Source: Candidatus Woesearchaeota archaeon (GTDB lineage Archaea; Nanobdellota; Nanobdellia; Woesearchaeales; ARS49). From it: a stretch of 47,244 nucleotides of DNA. Both the position numbers and the translations under genes were made by a program. Below are positions 25,424 through 34,169 of this stretch, piece after piece (within the stretch, counting starts at the first letter, position 1; each line of letters begins with the position of its first letter). The notes beneath the pieces were generated by a model. It had not been told where the DNA came from, did no database searches, and saw nothing but the letters and a program-made list of their open reading frames with translations. The stretch lies in assembly GCA_016188265.1 (NCBI GenBank), contig JACPID010000024.1, forward strand, positions 1 to 47,244, given 5' to 3'.

Positions 25424-26152
25424 ATGAACACATTTATCTACTCTTGGAAATTAACATTAAAACATTGGCCATGGCTAGTTGTGGCTGTTTTTTTTGATGC
25501 ATTATTTATTTTAGGAATTTTATTGCTTAATTTATACATTATCAATCAAATGCAGGAACCGCTGCAAAAAGTAGAAATATTATTGTCAAAAAGTTTTGAA
25601 AGCTTTAATTTATTTCAACCAACAAATAATGAAATTTATCAAAACCAGTTATTTAAAGAAAATTATGCACTGATATTATTCTGGTTTTTATTAAGCATTA
25701 TTGGCTCACTTGTTATCTTTATTATTTGCAAAGGAATCAATTGGGCAATAACTCATTATATAGTTTTCAGAGTGCAGTCTACAGTTTATCGGCCATTAAA
25801 GTTTTTTTTAACTTTTGCCTGGACAAGTATCTTGGCATTTATTGCTTTTATATTATTTTTTACTGGTTTTTCGCTTATATTAAAATCTTACAATGCTATG
25901 ATAATTAATTCAGTAATATCTCTGCTAATTACAAGTTTTTTAGCAGAACAATTATGGAGTTCACCAAAAAAATGGTTTTCATTTACTAAAGAATGGATGA
26001 AAGCATATTTGTTTTCTTTGATGCTTATTTTTGGGGTATTAATCGCAGGATTTTCAATAAATAATGTTATAGGATTCATGATGTTAATAACTGTTATTCC
26101 TTTTGTCCAGCAATATTCTAGAACACTGCTCATAAGCACAATAAATTGTTAG
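25424..26152 (+). CDS. Polytopic membrane protein
   Basis: 242 residues with about five to six TM segments (roughly 16-38, 82-106, 122-146, 151-170, 185-205 and 210-230) and a longer extracellular-type loop (about 40-75) after TM1. It starts 33 nt after the giant surface protein gene, so it is probably the third member of that operon and may help export or anchor the complex. No named family recognised. A degenerate pair of the heptad repeat units falls at 25776-25789. Confidence 0.75.
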   Translation: MNTFIYSWKLTLKHWPWLVVAVFFDALFILGILLLNLYIINQMQEPLQKVEILLSKSFESFNLFQPTNNEIYQNQLFKENYALILFWFLLSIIGSLVIFIICKGINWAITHYIVFRVQSTVYRPLKFFLTFAWTSILAFIAFILFFTGFSLILKSYNAMIINSVISLLITSFLAEQLWSSPKKWFSFTKEWMKAYLFSLMLIFGVLIAGFSINNVIGFMMLITVIPFVQQYSRTLLISTINC

Positions 26153-26154
26153 GA

Positions 26155-26327
26155 TGTCAAAAACTACCTACTAAAGTAGGTAGCGTGTTTACACACAGCT
26201 ACTAAATGATTAAGTAGTTTTTGATCATCACAAAAATGCTTTGCATTTTTGGGATCCTGAAAATCTTTGATTTTCATGATGATCAAAAACTGCTCATCAA
26301 TAGCGTGTGTCATAGCAATTTTTGACA
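26155..26327. repeat. Nested palindromic element with 9-bp terminal inverted repeats
   Basis: This fills most of the 309-bp gap. The ends are TGTCAAAAA (26155-26163) and TTTTTGACA (26319-26327). Inside are CTACCTAC/GTAGGTAG (26164-26183, 4-nt loop), a TAGC-GTGT/ACAC-A-GCTA hairpin at about 26181-26202, and an 18-bp arm at 26213-26230 pairing with 26277-26294 (one mismatch) that encloses two further perfect hairpins: CAAAAATGC/GCATTTTTG (26231-26251) and GAAAATC/GATTTTC (26259-26275). The whole folds as a branched cloverleaf. Candidates are a MITE-like element or a structured RNA; no second copy was noticed in the window. Confidence 0.7.
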
Positions 26328-26461
26328 AAAACGAAAATATTTCATGAAAAAGCATTAAAATCAGCAAAATTACGGAAAAAATAATAATTTTATAATAAAA
26401 AAAAACAATTTACGTTATTTCTAGCATAAGGCATTTTAAAAAAATAATATTTCTTTAATGC
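26328..26461. other. AT-rich spacer, no gene seen
   Basis: The rest of the gap up to ATG 26462 is A/T-rich with TATA-like stretches but no convincing reading frame. It presumably carries the promoter for the 26462/26769 pair. Confidence 0.5.
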
Positions 26462-26791
26462 ATGGCAATTTATACCCCTTACTTAAAAACTAAATCATTT
26501 CCAATACTTGTCAACAAGTTTTTATCAAAGTTCTTTTTTGCAGGAGCAATATTTTTAGGAGCACAATATCATGACACATTGGAGAGATTAGTTGATAATG
26601 TTTTATACCATAATATCCCTCTTGAACATAATTATTTTCCTGATGCAAGGGGATTTAAAATAGATCTTGAACTAACACAAAATGGCAAACGAGCATATTT
26701 TCTAAATTATAATGAAACAAAAATCCCAATAACTTACAATCTTGTTCAAAAATTAGGGGAACTTTCTAATGAGCACATTCAAACTAGATGA
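26462..26791 (+). CDS. Small membrane-anchored protein overlapping the subtilase gene
   Basis: 109 residues from ATG 26462. One likely TM or signal-anchor at about 19-36, then a soluble 70-residue domain with no recognised motif. Its last 23 nt overlap the start of the next gene, with AGGGGA a few bases upstream of that start. The tight coupling suggests a partner, membrane tether or inhibitor of the subtilase. Confidence 0.7.
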   Translation: MAIYTPYLKTKSFPILVNKFLSKFFFAGAIFLGAQYHDTLERLVDNVLYHNIPLEHNYFPDARGFKIDLELTQNGKRAYFLNYNETKIPITYNLVQKLGELSNEHIQTR

Positions 26792-28484
26792 TATTATTTG
26801 TATAACTTCTCAAAAAAAAGAGCAAAGCTTATTTCAAATAAAAGAAGGTGTTTTGGTTGCTCAAAAAACTAATTATTTCATACTTGACTTCGTGCACGCA
26901 CTCATACAGCAAGACATTCCAACAAATGATCTTGCGCAGTACATATACTCCGCAAGCCCTTGGGCGCGTGCACTAAGTCTTTATTTGCAAACAATATATG
27001 GGCCTGCTAGCATAAGATTTACACAACATGGAATAGAACAGATTTTTCTTAAAGATTTAGTTCAGGAATTGCCTGATGAAACACCAAATCAATTTGCATT
27101 CATGCTAGAAAACCAGATTAAGTTTTGTTTTTCTAACTCAACTGAGATAAGTATTCCGCCAAAAGATTATCAGGGAATTATTTTTGAATTCAGCAATTCA
27201 AAAAACAAGAAAAATGCACAATTTTATGAACAGCTCACAAAAGCAATTAAAAATCATGATAAAAATTATGCAGTTGAAATTATAAAAAATAAGTTTAAAC
27301 AAAAAAAAATATTTTCTTTTCTAATTTCAAAAAATAAAAAACAAGAAGAACAAAATTCTCACTCAAAACTTAAAGAAAATGCTTCTTATTCTATTATTTC
27401 TTTTAACAAAAGATTGCTTAATATTCAAGCATACAAATCAAGGCTTGAAAAAGAAATAAAAGATTTAAAACTTCCTTACTACAAATTTCAGCATTTGCCA
27501 TTTATAGCTCTAAAACACGACTTTGAAGATTTTAGCAAAATTTCAAAACAACTTTACAACCAATTTCCTATACAAGTTGTTCCAGCAAGAAGTATTCAAA
27601 TTCCAGATTTTTTGTGTGATTATGTTATTGACAAACCTTCATTACATCCAAATCTTGAACAAATAGGTTTAGAAGAAGCTCATTCTATAACAAAAGGCAA
27701 AGGAGTAAAAGTGGGGATTATTGATACTGGAATTGAGTATACTCATAGTGATCTTTTTCAGTGTTTTGATGAAATCAAAGGATATGACTTTATTACTGGC
27801 AGTGAAAAAATTATTGATGAAAATGGCCATGGAACTCATGTTGCAGGAATAGTTGGAGGAATAACCACAGGAGTAGCGCCTGAATGCACTCTTTACTCAC
27901 TTAGAATTCTTAATGCTGATGGGGTTGGAAGTGAAGTTGATTTATTAAGAGCTCTTGAATGGTCTATAGAAAATAAGTTAGATATTATAAATTTAAGTTT
28001 AGGAAATTATGAAAAATCTTTCACAGAAGAAAGAGCATTGCAAATTGTGAAATCAGAAGGCATCAGTGTTATTTGCGCAGCAGGAAATTCAGGAAAAGAA
28101 GTTTATGAATACCCTTCAGCATATGATAGTACAGTAAGTGTAGCTGCTGTTGATTTATATAATGATAAAGCTTCTTTTAGCACGTATAATGACCAAATAA
28201 CAATTTCTGCGCCAGGGGTGAATATTTTTTCCACATATATTGATAATAGTTTTCAATCACTTAATGGAACAAGCATGGCAGCTCCTCATGTTACAGGTGT
28301 TTGTGCTTTAATTAAGTCTTTACAGCCATCACAATCTCCTGAACAGTTGGATGAGATAATCCAATGTACTGCTCTAAAGCTCGGGCAAAAACTGTACTAC
28401 GGTGCAGGGCTAGTCCGAGCAGACAGAGCAGTTAATGCATATATAAAATTGAAAAGTGGATTAAAAGCGGCTAGTATTAAATGA
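26769..28484 (+). CDS. Subtilisin-like protease with novel N-terminal domain, no signal peptide
   Basis: 571 residues. The C-terminal S8 domain has Asp319 (IIDTGIE), His354 (NGHGTHVAG), Asn440 (AAGN) and Ser502 (NGTSMAAPHVTG), all intact. Residues about 205-280 look like an I9-type propeptide. Residues 1-200 form an additional hydrophilic domain I do not recognise, ending in a Lys/Gln-rich linker. Neither a signal peptide nor a TM helix is present, so the enzyme is probably cytosolic or tethered by the overlapping 109-residue membrane protein. It is unrelated in layout to the exported subtilase at 14715. Confidence 0.9.
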   Translation: MSTFKLDDIICITSQKKEQSLFQIKEGVLVAQKTNYFILDFVHALIQQDIPTNDLAQYIYSASPWARALSLYLQTIYGPASIRFTQHGIEQIFLKDLVQELPDETPNQFAFMLENQIKFCFSNSTEISIPPKDYQGIIFEFSNSKNKKNAQFYEQLTKAIKNHDKNYAVEIIKNKFKQKKIFSFLISKNKKQEEQNSHSKLKENASYSIISFNKRLLNIQAYKSRLEKEIKDLKLPYYKFQHLPFIALKHDFEDFSKISKQLYNQFPIQVVPARSIQIPDFLCDYVIDKPSLHPNLEQIGLEEAHSITKGKGVKVGIIDTGIEYTHSDLFQCFDEIKGYDFITGSEKIIDENGHGTHVAGIVGGITTGVAPECTLYSLRILNADGVGSEVDLLRALEWSIENKLDIINLSLGNYEKSFTEERALQIVKSEGISVICAAGNSGKEVYEYPSAYDSTVSVAAVDLYNDKASFSTYNDQITISAPGVNIFSTYIDNSFQSLNGTSMAAPHVTGVCALIKSLQPSQSPEQLDEIIQCTALKLGQKLYYGAGLVRADRAVNAYIKLKSGLKAASIK

Positions 28485-28504
28485 AGATAAAAAAACAAAT
28501 TCAG

Positions 28505-28518
28505 CCTGCTGGTGCAGG
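28505..28518 (+). repeat. Small GC hairpin after the subtilase gene
   Basis: CCTGC-TGGT-GCAGG, the most GC-rich stem nearby, 21 nt after the stop; possible transcript-end structure. Confidence 0.35.
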
Positions 28519-28540
28519 AAAAGACAGTGAAATATAGTTT

Positions 28541-28586
<46 letters not shown>

Positions 28587-28616
28587 CCCTCTTGTTTATT
28601 CTAAACACAGGTTAAA

Positions 28617-28623
28617 AAGGTGA
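28617..28623 (+). promoter_or_regulatory. Shine-Dalgarno fixing the TTG start at 28628
   Basis: AAGGTGA with a 4-nt spacer to TTG 28628, the same core and spacing as before the aIF5A start. Confidence 0.65.
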
Positions 28624-28627
28624 CACG

Positions 28628-30565
28628 TTGAAACATCTCGTTTATACTGTGTTTGGTTCAGTAGCTTTGGTTGCCGTATTTGCTTTAGTTCTAGTTTTCT
28701 CACAAAGCAGTGCTACTGGTCTTGCAAGTTTTCCTGGAAATCAATATTTTTCAAATTTAAAAATACTTCCTGATCCAGTATATGAAAGTGATAATGTTGT
28801 TTTTGTTATTGATGCCCCTGCATGGATATACAACACTGTATTTTTGTGGAATCAAAAAAATGGTCTGAAAATGCTGCCGCTTTTAGGGTCTAATGCTCAA
28901 GGAGTCTGGCTTTGGCAACAAGCTTCAGGAAAATTTGATTATAATTCTGGATTTGATCTGGGAACAAATTATATTACTTTCTATGCCTGCTTCAGATCAG
29001 CATCAGGATGGGATTGCGGATGGCAGCCACAACCTGATCCATGGTTTAAATTTGAAATAAAAAAAGCATTACCTCCCACTCCTAGCCTGCCTACATTACC
29101 TCTTATACAGCAATGTGTTGATGGAGATAATACTTATGCTATAAGTCAAGCAGGGGGTGCAACTTATAATCCTCCCGGACAAGATCGAAACATTAAATCA
29201 TTTGTAAAATATAAAAGTACTGTGTATGAAGATTATTGTATTTCCACACATATTGGTGTTGGACCTGGCGGGTATAAAAATAAAAGAGTAAGCGAAGGAC
29301 CTTTTATTATTGAGCAAGCTTGTATTGATGGATTGACACAATATGAAACTACACCTTTTGACTGTCCTTATGGTTGCAAAGACGGAGCATGTAAATCACA
29401 ACAAGTAACCTGTCCTTCAGGAAAATTCTTACTAACTGCACCTGATGGATCTCAAGGATGCTGTAATCAAGGAGAATATTTAGCAACAGCTGGTGCGTGT
29501 TGTCCTCTAGGAACTATTTATGATGGAAAAGTATGCAAAACTCAACCAGTCTACGGTAAAAATGTTGTAAAAATAGAAACTCTAACTAATAACTTAACTC
29601 TCAATGAGACTATTGGTTCTGTTAGAGATACTTTAAATGAATTTGATTTAGAGGTATTAAAAGGAGGTGCAGTTTCAACATTAAGCGGAGTAGTCGAATA
29701 TAACCAGTACTTGAAATTTCCCAATTTTCCTGGGTTAATAACCATATTTGGCAAAGATCAAATCGGTAATGTTGGTCATTTTTTGCATGTACATTCAGGA
29801 GAGCTTATTTTTAATTGGTTACTTCAATTTAAAACAGGATTATCATCAACTCTTGATTCAAATAATGAACTTGTAGATTTAATTGGTAAAAGATTGCACG
29901 TATTAGGAAATAATTTTAGTGTGGTACGTGCTAGATTTGTACCTGGCACTGGAGAAACTGAATTAATTTTATTAGGAGGGCCTGTTCTTTTAACACTTGG
30001 TGAAGGAGATAAACAAACAATTCAATTAGGTGGAAAACAACATGAAGTTGAATTATTAACTGTTTCAAATGATACAGTAATATTAAAAGTAGATGGACAA
30101 ACATTTCCAAGAATGAAAGTAGCAGGCTTAGAACCTGCTCCCGATGGAACATTAGTTGGCATAGAATCTATTACTCCAAGCACAAACTCAACAACAGGAG
30201 CAGGAGTAGCAACTGTTTATCTCGAAGCACGTAAATTAGTTTTTAAAGATAATAATGCATTAGATAGAGATGAGTATAATGGTCCAGATGCAGTTAGTGT
30301 TAATAATGAATTTGTTGATTCTGCAAGCTTAGCTATTGATATTGATCATTTGCTAGGTTCTAATCCTATTACACTACGTATAAAAAATATATTTTATTCT
30401 TTACATGCAGATGGGCTTGCTGGAGATATTTTCATTCCTCCAGGACACAGATTAAGCGAATACTTAAATAAACCTGAAGGAATGCTGACAAACAAATGGG
30501 ATATACTTTTTGATGGATTTAATCAAGGTACTGGAACTGCAACCGTATCTGTTATTGGAAATTAA
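28628..30565 (+). CDS. Cys-rich, S-layer-like surface protein under an (AT)n promoter
   Basis: 645 residues. TTG start fixed by AAGGTGA. The N-terminal hydrophobic helix (about 5-28) is a signal peptide or anchor. Residues 35-145 are a strand-rich domain with many Trp; 155-310 are Cys-rich with CPYGCKDGACK and paired Cys-Cys motifs; 310-645 are beta-rich and include a Gly-Asp-x-x-Thr-Ile-x-Leu-Gly-Gly-Lys unit followed by a Val-Asp-Gly strand and an Asp-Gly-Thr-x-x-Gly-Ile-x-x-Ile turn, which resembles repeat units of archaeal S-layer-like proteins (inference). Expected at the cell surface. The AT microsatellite upstream suggests variable expression. Confidence 0.82.
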   Translation: MKHLVYTVFGSVALVAVFALVLVFSQSSATGLASFPGNQYFSNLKILPDPVYESDNVVFVIDAPAWIYNTVFLWNQKNGLKMLPLLGSNAQGVWLWQQASGKFDYNSGFDLGTNYITFYACFRSASGWDCGWQPQPDPWFKFEIKKALPPTPSLPTLPLIQQCVDGDNTYAISQAGGATYNPPGQDRNIKSFVKYKSTVYEDYCISTHIGVGPGGYKNKRVSEGPFIIEQACIDGLTQYETTPFDCPYGCKDGACKSQQVTCPSGKFLLTAPDGSQGCCNQGEYLATAGACCPLGTIYDGKVCKTQPVYGKNVVKIETLTNNLTLNETIGSVRDTLNEFDLEVLKGGAVSTLSGVVEYNQYLKFPNFPGLITIFGKDQIGNVGHFLHVHSGELIFNWLLQFKTGLSSTLDSNNELVDLIGKRLHVLGNNFSVVRARFVPGTGETELILLGGPVLLTLGEGDKQTIQLGGKQHEVELLTVSNDTVILKVDGQTFPRMKVAGLEPAPDGTLVGIESITPSTNSTTGAGVATVYLEARKLVFKDNNALDRDEYNGPDAVSVNNEFVDSASLAIDIDHLLGSNPITLRIKNIFYSLHADGLAGDIFIPPGHRLSEYLNKPEGMLTNKWDILFDGFNQGTGTATVSVIGN

Positions 30566-30613
30566 TACTTGATTTGTCAAAAACTTTGCAAAAAGACAAA
30601 TAAACTACTCAAA

Positions 30614-31207
30614 ATGAATCCAGATATAAGTAACATACTAGAATCCAATGAAAAAGTTGTTTGGCAAGGGATAGTAAATAGAAAAGCTCTTGTTGCATTT
30701 TTAATAATTTCTTTGATTGTAACGTTTATAATTGGAGGAATATTTTTTACACAACAAACAATCAATTATACTTCTAATGGGCAACCCAAACAAATCAGTG
30801 GTTCAATTGTAGGCATTGTTATAATGCTGATTGGATTGTTACTGTCCTTGTTATCATTTTTTTCAGATATGGTTAAGAATTATGCAATAACTAAAAAAAG
30901 AGTTATAATCAAATCTGGATTAATCGGCACTGACTTTAAATCCATTTATTTTGACCAGATTAAGAATATTATAGTTGATGTTGGTTTAATTGGAAAAATT
31001 TTTAGTGTTGGTTCGGTAAAGATTGATATTGGAAAAACAGAAATTTATTCAGGAGGCAAAGGTCAGGTAAGAACAAAAACCGCATATGATGTTTTAAAGC
31101 ATATAGATGCTCCTTACGAGGTATATAAATATCTTCAAAAAACGCTCGAGGGCAGAAAAGAAAGTTTATATTCTGGAAGAGCAGATAAGGAATCGAATCT
31201 GAGGTAA
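30614..31207 (+). CDS. PH-domain (bPH2/YdbT-like) membrane protein
   Basis: 197 residues from ATG 30614; an in-frame start at 30569 is less likely because it directly abuts the upstream stop with no ribosome site. Two TM helices (about 22-42 and 66-86) precede a bacterial PH-like domain (PF03703): NYAITKKRVIIKSGLIG is the characteristic strand pair, followed by an Ile-x-x-Asp-x-x-x-Ile-Gly-x-Ile-Phe-x-x-Gly-x-Val stretch. Function is generic (membrane-surface scaffold). The last residues are charged and probably disordered. Confidence 0.85.
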   Translation: MNPDISNILESNEKVVWQGIVNRKALVAFLIISLIVTFIIGGIFFTQQTINYTSNGQPKQISGSIVGIVIMLIGLLLSLLSFFSDMVKNYAITKKRVIIKSGLIGTDFKSIYFDQIKNIIVDVGLIGKIFSVGSVKIDIGKTEIYSGGKGQVRTKTAYDVLKHIDAPYEVYKYLQKTLEGRKESLYSGRADKESNLR

Positions 31208-31275
31208 TGCAAATATTTTTGAATAAAGTTCGCCCAAAATATTTTATCAAGCACAAATTTTAGAAATAAAAAGTT

Positions 31276-31287
31276 TATACTAGTATA
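31276..31287. promoter_or_regulatory. 12-bp perfect palindrome just upstream of the RHH gene
   Basis: TATACTAGTATA, ending 4 nt before ATG 31292. Ribbon-helix-helix antitoxins bind short palindromes over their own promoters, so this is a plausible autoregulatory operator. Confidence 0.45.
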
Positions 31288-31291
31288 TACT

Positions 31292-31537
31292 ATGAACAAA
31301 TTAGTTAAAAATGTAGATGTTGAAAGTTGGCGCGAGCTTAAATTAGAGGCATCTAAGCATAATATGAATCTTGGAAAATTTTTAAGTTTTTTAGTAAAAG
31401 AACATAAGCAAAAAGGAAAAATGATTCCATTATTTGATTTAATAACTGCAAGTTGCGCTATTAGTAATAATGCTGTATTAATTACTCTCGATAATCATTT
31501 CAAAAATTTAATTGAACTAAAAAAAATAATTCTATAA
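31292..31537 (+). pseudogene. RHH antitoxin fused to a PIN-toxin tail (probable deletion remnant)
   Basis: 81 residues. Residues 1-42 look like a VapB-type ribbon-helix-helix antitoxin (Val-Lys-Asn-Val-Asp strand, Trp-Arg-Glu-Leu-Lys helix, Leu-Gly-Lys-Phe-Leu second helix). Residues 44-81 look like the end of a VapC PIN domain: an Ile-Pro-Leu-Phe-Asp-Leu-Ile-x-Ala-Ser-Cys-Ala-Ile helix with the third acidic residue, then Leu-Ile-Thr-Leu-Asp-Asn-His-Phe with the fourth. The toxin's N-terminal catalytic half is absent, so an in-frame deletion across a vapBC pair is the simplest origin. It could still be expressed as a repressor or decoy. Confidence 0.6.
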
Positions 31538-31547
31538 ATCCTACACT

Positions 31548-34073
31548 TTAGTGTTTTAATTTGTTTTTGAACTCTTCAAATTCTCTTTTAAATCTTTGAA
31601 TGCTTTTTACTAAATACTCGGGCTGTGTTTTAAGAAGTTCACTGAGCTTTTTAACAATATCACCGCCATATATTTCCTTTTTTGACAACTCAAGTTCTTT
31701 TAAATTAATTTGTTTGCCTTTATTAACCGCTTTACGAGCTAATTTCCATTTTTCAAATAATTCTTCTGCACGTGAAGGAATGCAGTTGGGAGGAACATCA
31801 AGTTCTTTAGCTAAAGCGCTAATAAGATTAAGCTGTTCAAAAACATAATCCTTTGCTGCTTTTCCAGCAACAAAAAATATTCTTACAACACCATCTTTAA
31901 CTTTTGTTGATTTTAAAATCTTGATTAATTCAGCTTCTGAAGTATTGTTTAAATGAGTTCCGCCACAAGCTTCAACTTCAACATTTTCAATATTCACAAT
32001 TCTTAATTCTTTTCCAGGAGCTACGCCGCCTTGGTAAATATGAGGTGTGTATTTTTTTTCAGCTTCTGAACGAGGCATAAATAACTTAATAATTGGAATA
32101 CAAGATTTAACAATATTATTTGCTTCATCCTCAATTTTTTTAAGATCTTCATCAGAAATTAATTCATAATGCGTAACATCAATATATGCATGATCAACTG
32201 CTTTTTTTGCGCTGGCTTGATTAATATGCGAGCCTAATACTTTTCTAGCAGAAGCATTGATAATATGTGTTGAAGTATGATGTTGAGTTAATTGTTTTCT
32301 GCGTTCAAAATCAACCTTGCAATTTACAGTATCATTCACAAAAAAATTAGGTTTTTCAGCTAATTTATGAACAATAAGAGTATCTTGTTTAAATACATCA
32401 ATTACTTTTTGTCCATTTATTGTTCCTTCATCATGAATCTGCCCGCCTGAAACAGGATAAAATACAGTCTGATCAAGTACAACATATTTATCCTTGATTG
32501 ATGCAACTTTTGATCTGCACTCAACAAGTTTCCAATCCCCAAAATACAGGGCGCTTGTTGGATTAACAGAACCAAAATATATTTTTTCTTCATGTTCAGC
32601 GCTTGTTTCTTGTTCTTTTCCTGCATGACGATCTGCAACAAGCGAATAAAAATTCTCAGGAACATTAATTTCTTTATTGATTTTCTCTGCTTCTTCTTTA
32701 AGCAATTCAGGAGTTATGCCTTGACTGTCATAAAGTTCTATGAGCTTTTCAGTTGTTAAATCTTTATCAATAACTTTTTGAACTGTGCTTGCAGTCTTTT
32801 GTTTTGTTGCATTATACTTTAGCTTTTCAACTTCAAGAATTTTTCTAACACTTATCAAACTATGCTCTAATTCAGGATATTGCTCCTTTAATTCTTTAAC
32901 ATGCCATTCAGCAACATCACAAATATCAATATTCCACTTATATCTATCAATAAAGCTTAAAGCTCTTCTAAGAATTACTCTTAAATTATACATTCCTCCA
33001 ACATTGCTTGGCAAAGCTCCATCATGAATAGATATAAGCAGCGCTCGAGTATGTTCAGCAACAGAATACAAACCAGCTAAAGGAAGAATTTTTTTACGTA
33101 AATCTTGAAGATTCATACTTAATTTTTTTGCTACATTATTCCATGCTAAATTAATATCACTAACTTCTTGAACATTAAGAAGTGAAGATAAAGGAGCAAA
33201 TTTTTTCATAAATTCTTCATCAAACTCAACACCAGTTAAATCACGCAATTTTTTAACAACATCTGGGAAACTTGTTTCATAAATACTTGCTTTGCCCTGA
33301 GTAAACCATGCAGCTCTTTCTTGCCCTTGGCCCATATCAAGAACTTTGATCTTTAATTCTTTTGCACCTGATGAAGTTACTTCATACTGCATGTATACTT
33401 GATTGCTAATCTCAAGCCCTTTGCTAAAAAATTCTACACAAGGCCCAAAATTACCGCCTCCAGCCCAAGAATCTTCATGAACAATTATATCTTCATTGGA
33501 TAAACCCATTCCTTGATTTAACCATTCAAGATGATCCTTAACATACTTATTTTTGTTATAATTTTCTGGCTGTACAAATGCATGCTGGCCCATCATAACA
33601 AAACCAACATGATGCCCAGTAATACCCACATTATCAATATCAGGAAATCTAAGGCAAAACTGAGGAATAACCAAAGGATTTGCTGGAGGTTCAACTTCGC
33701 CTGTTACAACAAAAGGCTGAAAAGCAGCAATACTTGCAATTGTAAAATCAACAGTAGAATTCCATCTAGCAACAACAGGATAACGTTTAATAGGCGTATA
33801 ACCTAGTTTTTCATGAATTTTTGAAAACCTTTTCCAAACATCAGTATAACTTAATCTTTTTTTTGCAGGAGAATTTCCAATAAAACCAAATCCGCCGCTG
33901 CATGCAGGCTCTCCGCAATGCTGAGCATTAATTGTAGTCCAAAACCATTGACAGCAAGCACACTGTTTACGTTTAAAACCTAATTCTTTAAGTGTTTCAA
34001 CAGGATAATACTGTTCAGGATGCTGTTGAGCTTTTTTTTTAAACTCATTTTTAACTTCTGCATCAGATAACAT
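31548..34073 (-). CDS. alaS: Alanyl-tRNA synthetase (archaeal type)
   Basis: 841 residues. The N-terminal zinc-type cluster (Cys38, 40, 41, 53, 58) and a class II catalytic core with Gly-rich WAGGGNFGPCVEFF (203-216) are archaeal-like. The editing domain is intact: HHTSTH (598-603) and CGGTH (703-707) supply the zinc ligands that hydrolyse Ser-tRNA-Ala and Gly-tRNA-Ala. The C-terminal region after about 730 is short and lacks the Gly-rich DHHA1/C-Ala signature expected in enzymes of about 900 residues. TTTTTAAAAC on the minus strand about 20-29 nt upstream may be the TATA box. Confidence 0.95.
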   Translation of the reverse strand: MLSDAEVKNEFKKKAQQHPEQYYPVETLKELGFKRKQCACCQWFWTTINAQHCGEPACSGGFGFIGNSPAKKRLSYTDVWKRFSKIHEKLGYTPIKRYPVVARWNSTVDFTIASIAAFQPFVVTGEVEPPANPLVIPQFCLRFPDIDNVGITGHHVGFVMMGQHAFVQPENYNKNKYVKDHLEWLNQGMGLSNEDIIVHEDSWAGGGNFGPCVEFFSKGLEISNQVYMQYEVTSSGAKELKIKVLDMGQGQERAAWFTQGKASIYETSFPDVVKKLRDLTGVEFDEEFMKKFAPLSSLLNVQEVSDINLAWNNVAKKLSMNLQDLRKKILPLAGLYSVAEHTRALLISIHDGALPSNVGGMYNLRVILRRALSFIDRYKWNIDICDVAEWHVKELKEQYPELEHSLISVRKILEVEKLKYNATKQKTASTVQKVIDKDLTTEKLIELYDSQGITPELLKEEAEKINKEINVPENFYSLVADRHAGKEQETSAEHEEKIYFGSVNPTSALYFGDWKLVECRSKVASIKDKYVVLDQTVFYPVSGGQIHDEGTINGQKVIDVFKQDTLIVHKLAEKPNFFVNDTVNCKVDFERRKQLTQHHTSTHIINASARKVLGSHINQASAKKAVDHAYIDVTHYELISDEDLKKIEDEANNIVKSCIPIIKLFMPRSEAEKKYTPHIYQGGVAPGKELRIVNIENVEVEACGGTHLNNTSEAELIKILKSTKVKDGVVRIFFVAGKAAKDYVFEQLNLISALAKELDVPPNCIPSRAEELFEKWKLARKAVNKGKQINLKELELSKKEIYGGDIVKKLSELLKTQPEYLVKSIQRFKREFEEFKNKLKH

Positions 34074-34134
34074 ACGCTAATAAAAAAGAATGTGTTTTAA
34101 AAAGATTACTGCCCCAAACTATCTAAAGGATGAA

Positions 34135-34144
34135 ATTTATATAG
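34135..34144 (+). promoter_or_regulatory. TATA box of the TPR-like gene
   Basis: ATTTATATAG-type element 26-35 nt upstream of ATG 34170. Confidence 0.5.
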
Positions 34145-34169
34145 TCTAAAACACTGTACTTGTATACTT

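Noticed and set aside
26164-26367. 67-codon minus-strand open frame in the 26.2 kb gap
   Set aside because: It runs straight through the palindromic element, so its residues follow the hairpin arms; no ribosome site or TATA spacing supports it.
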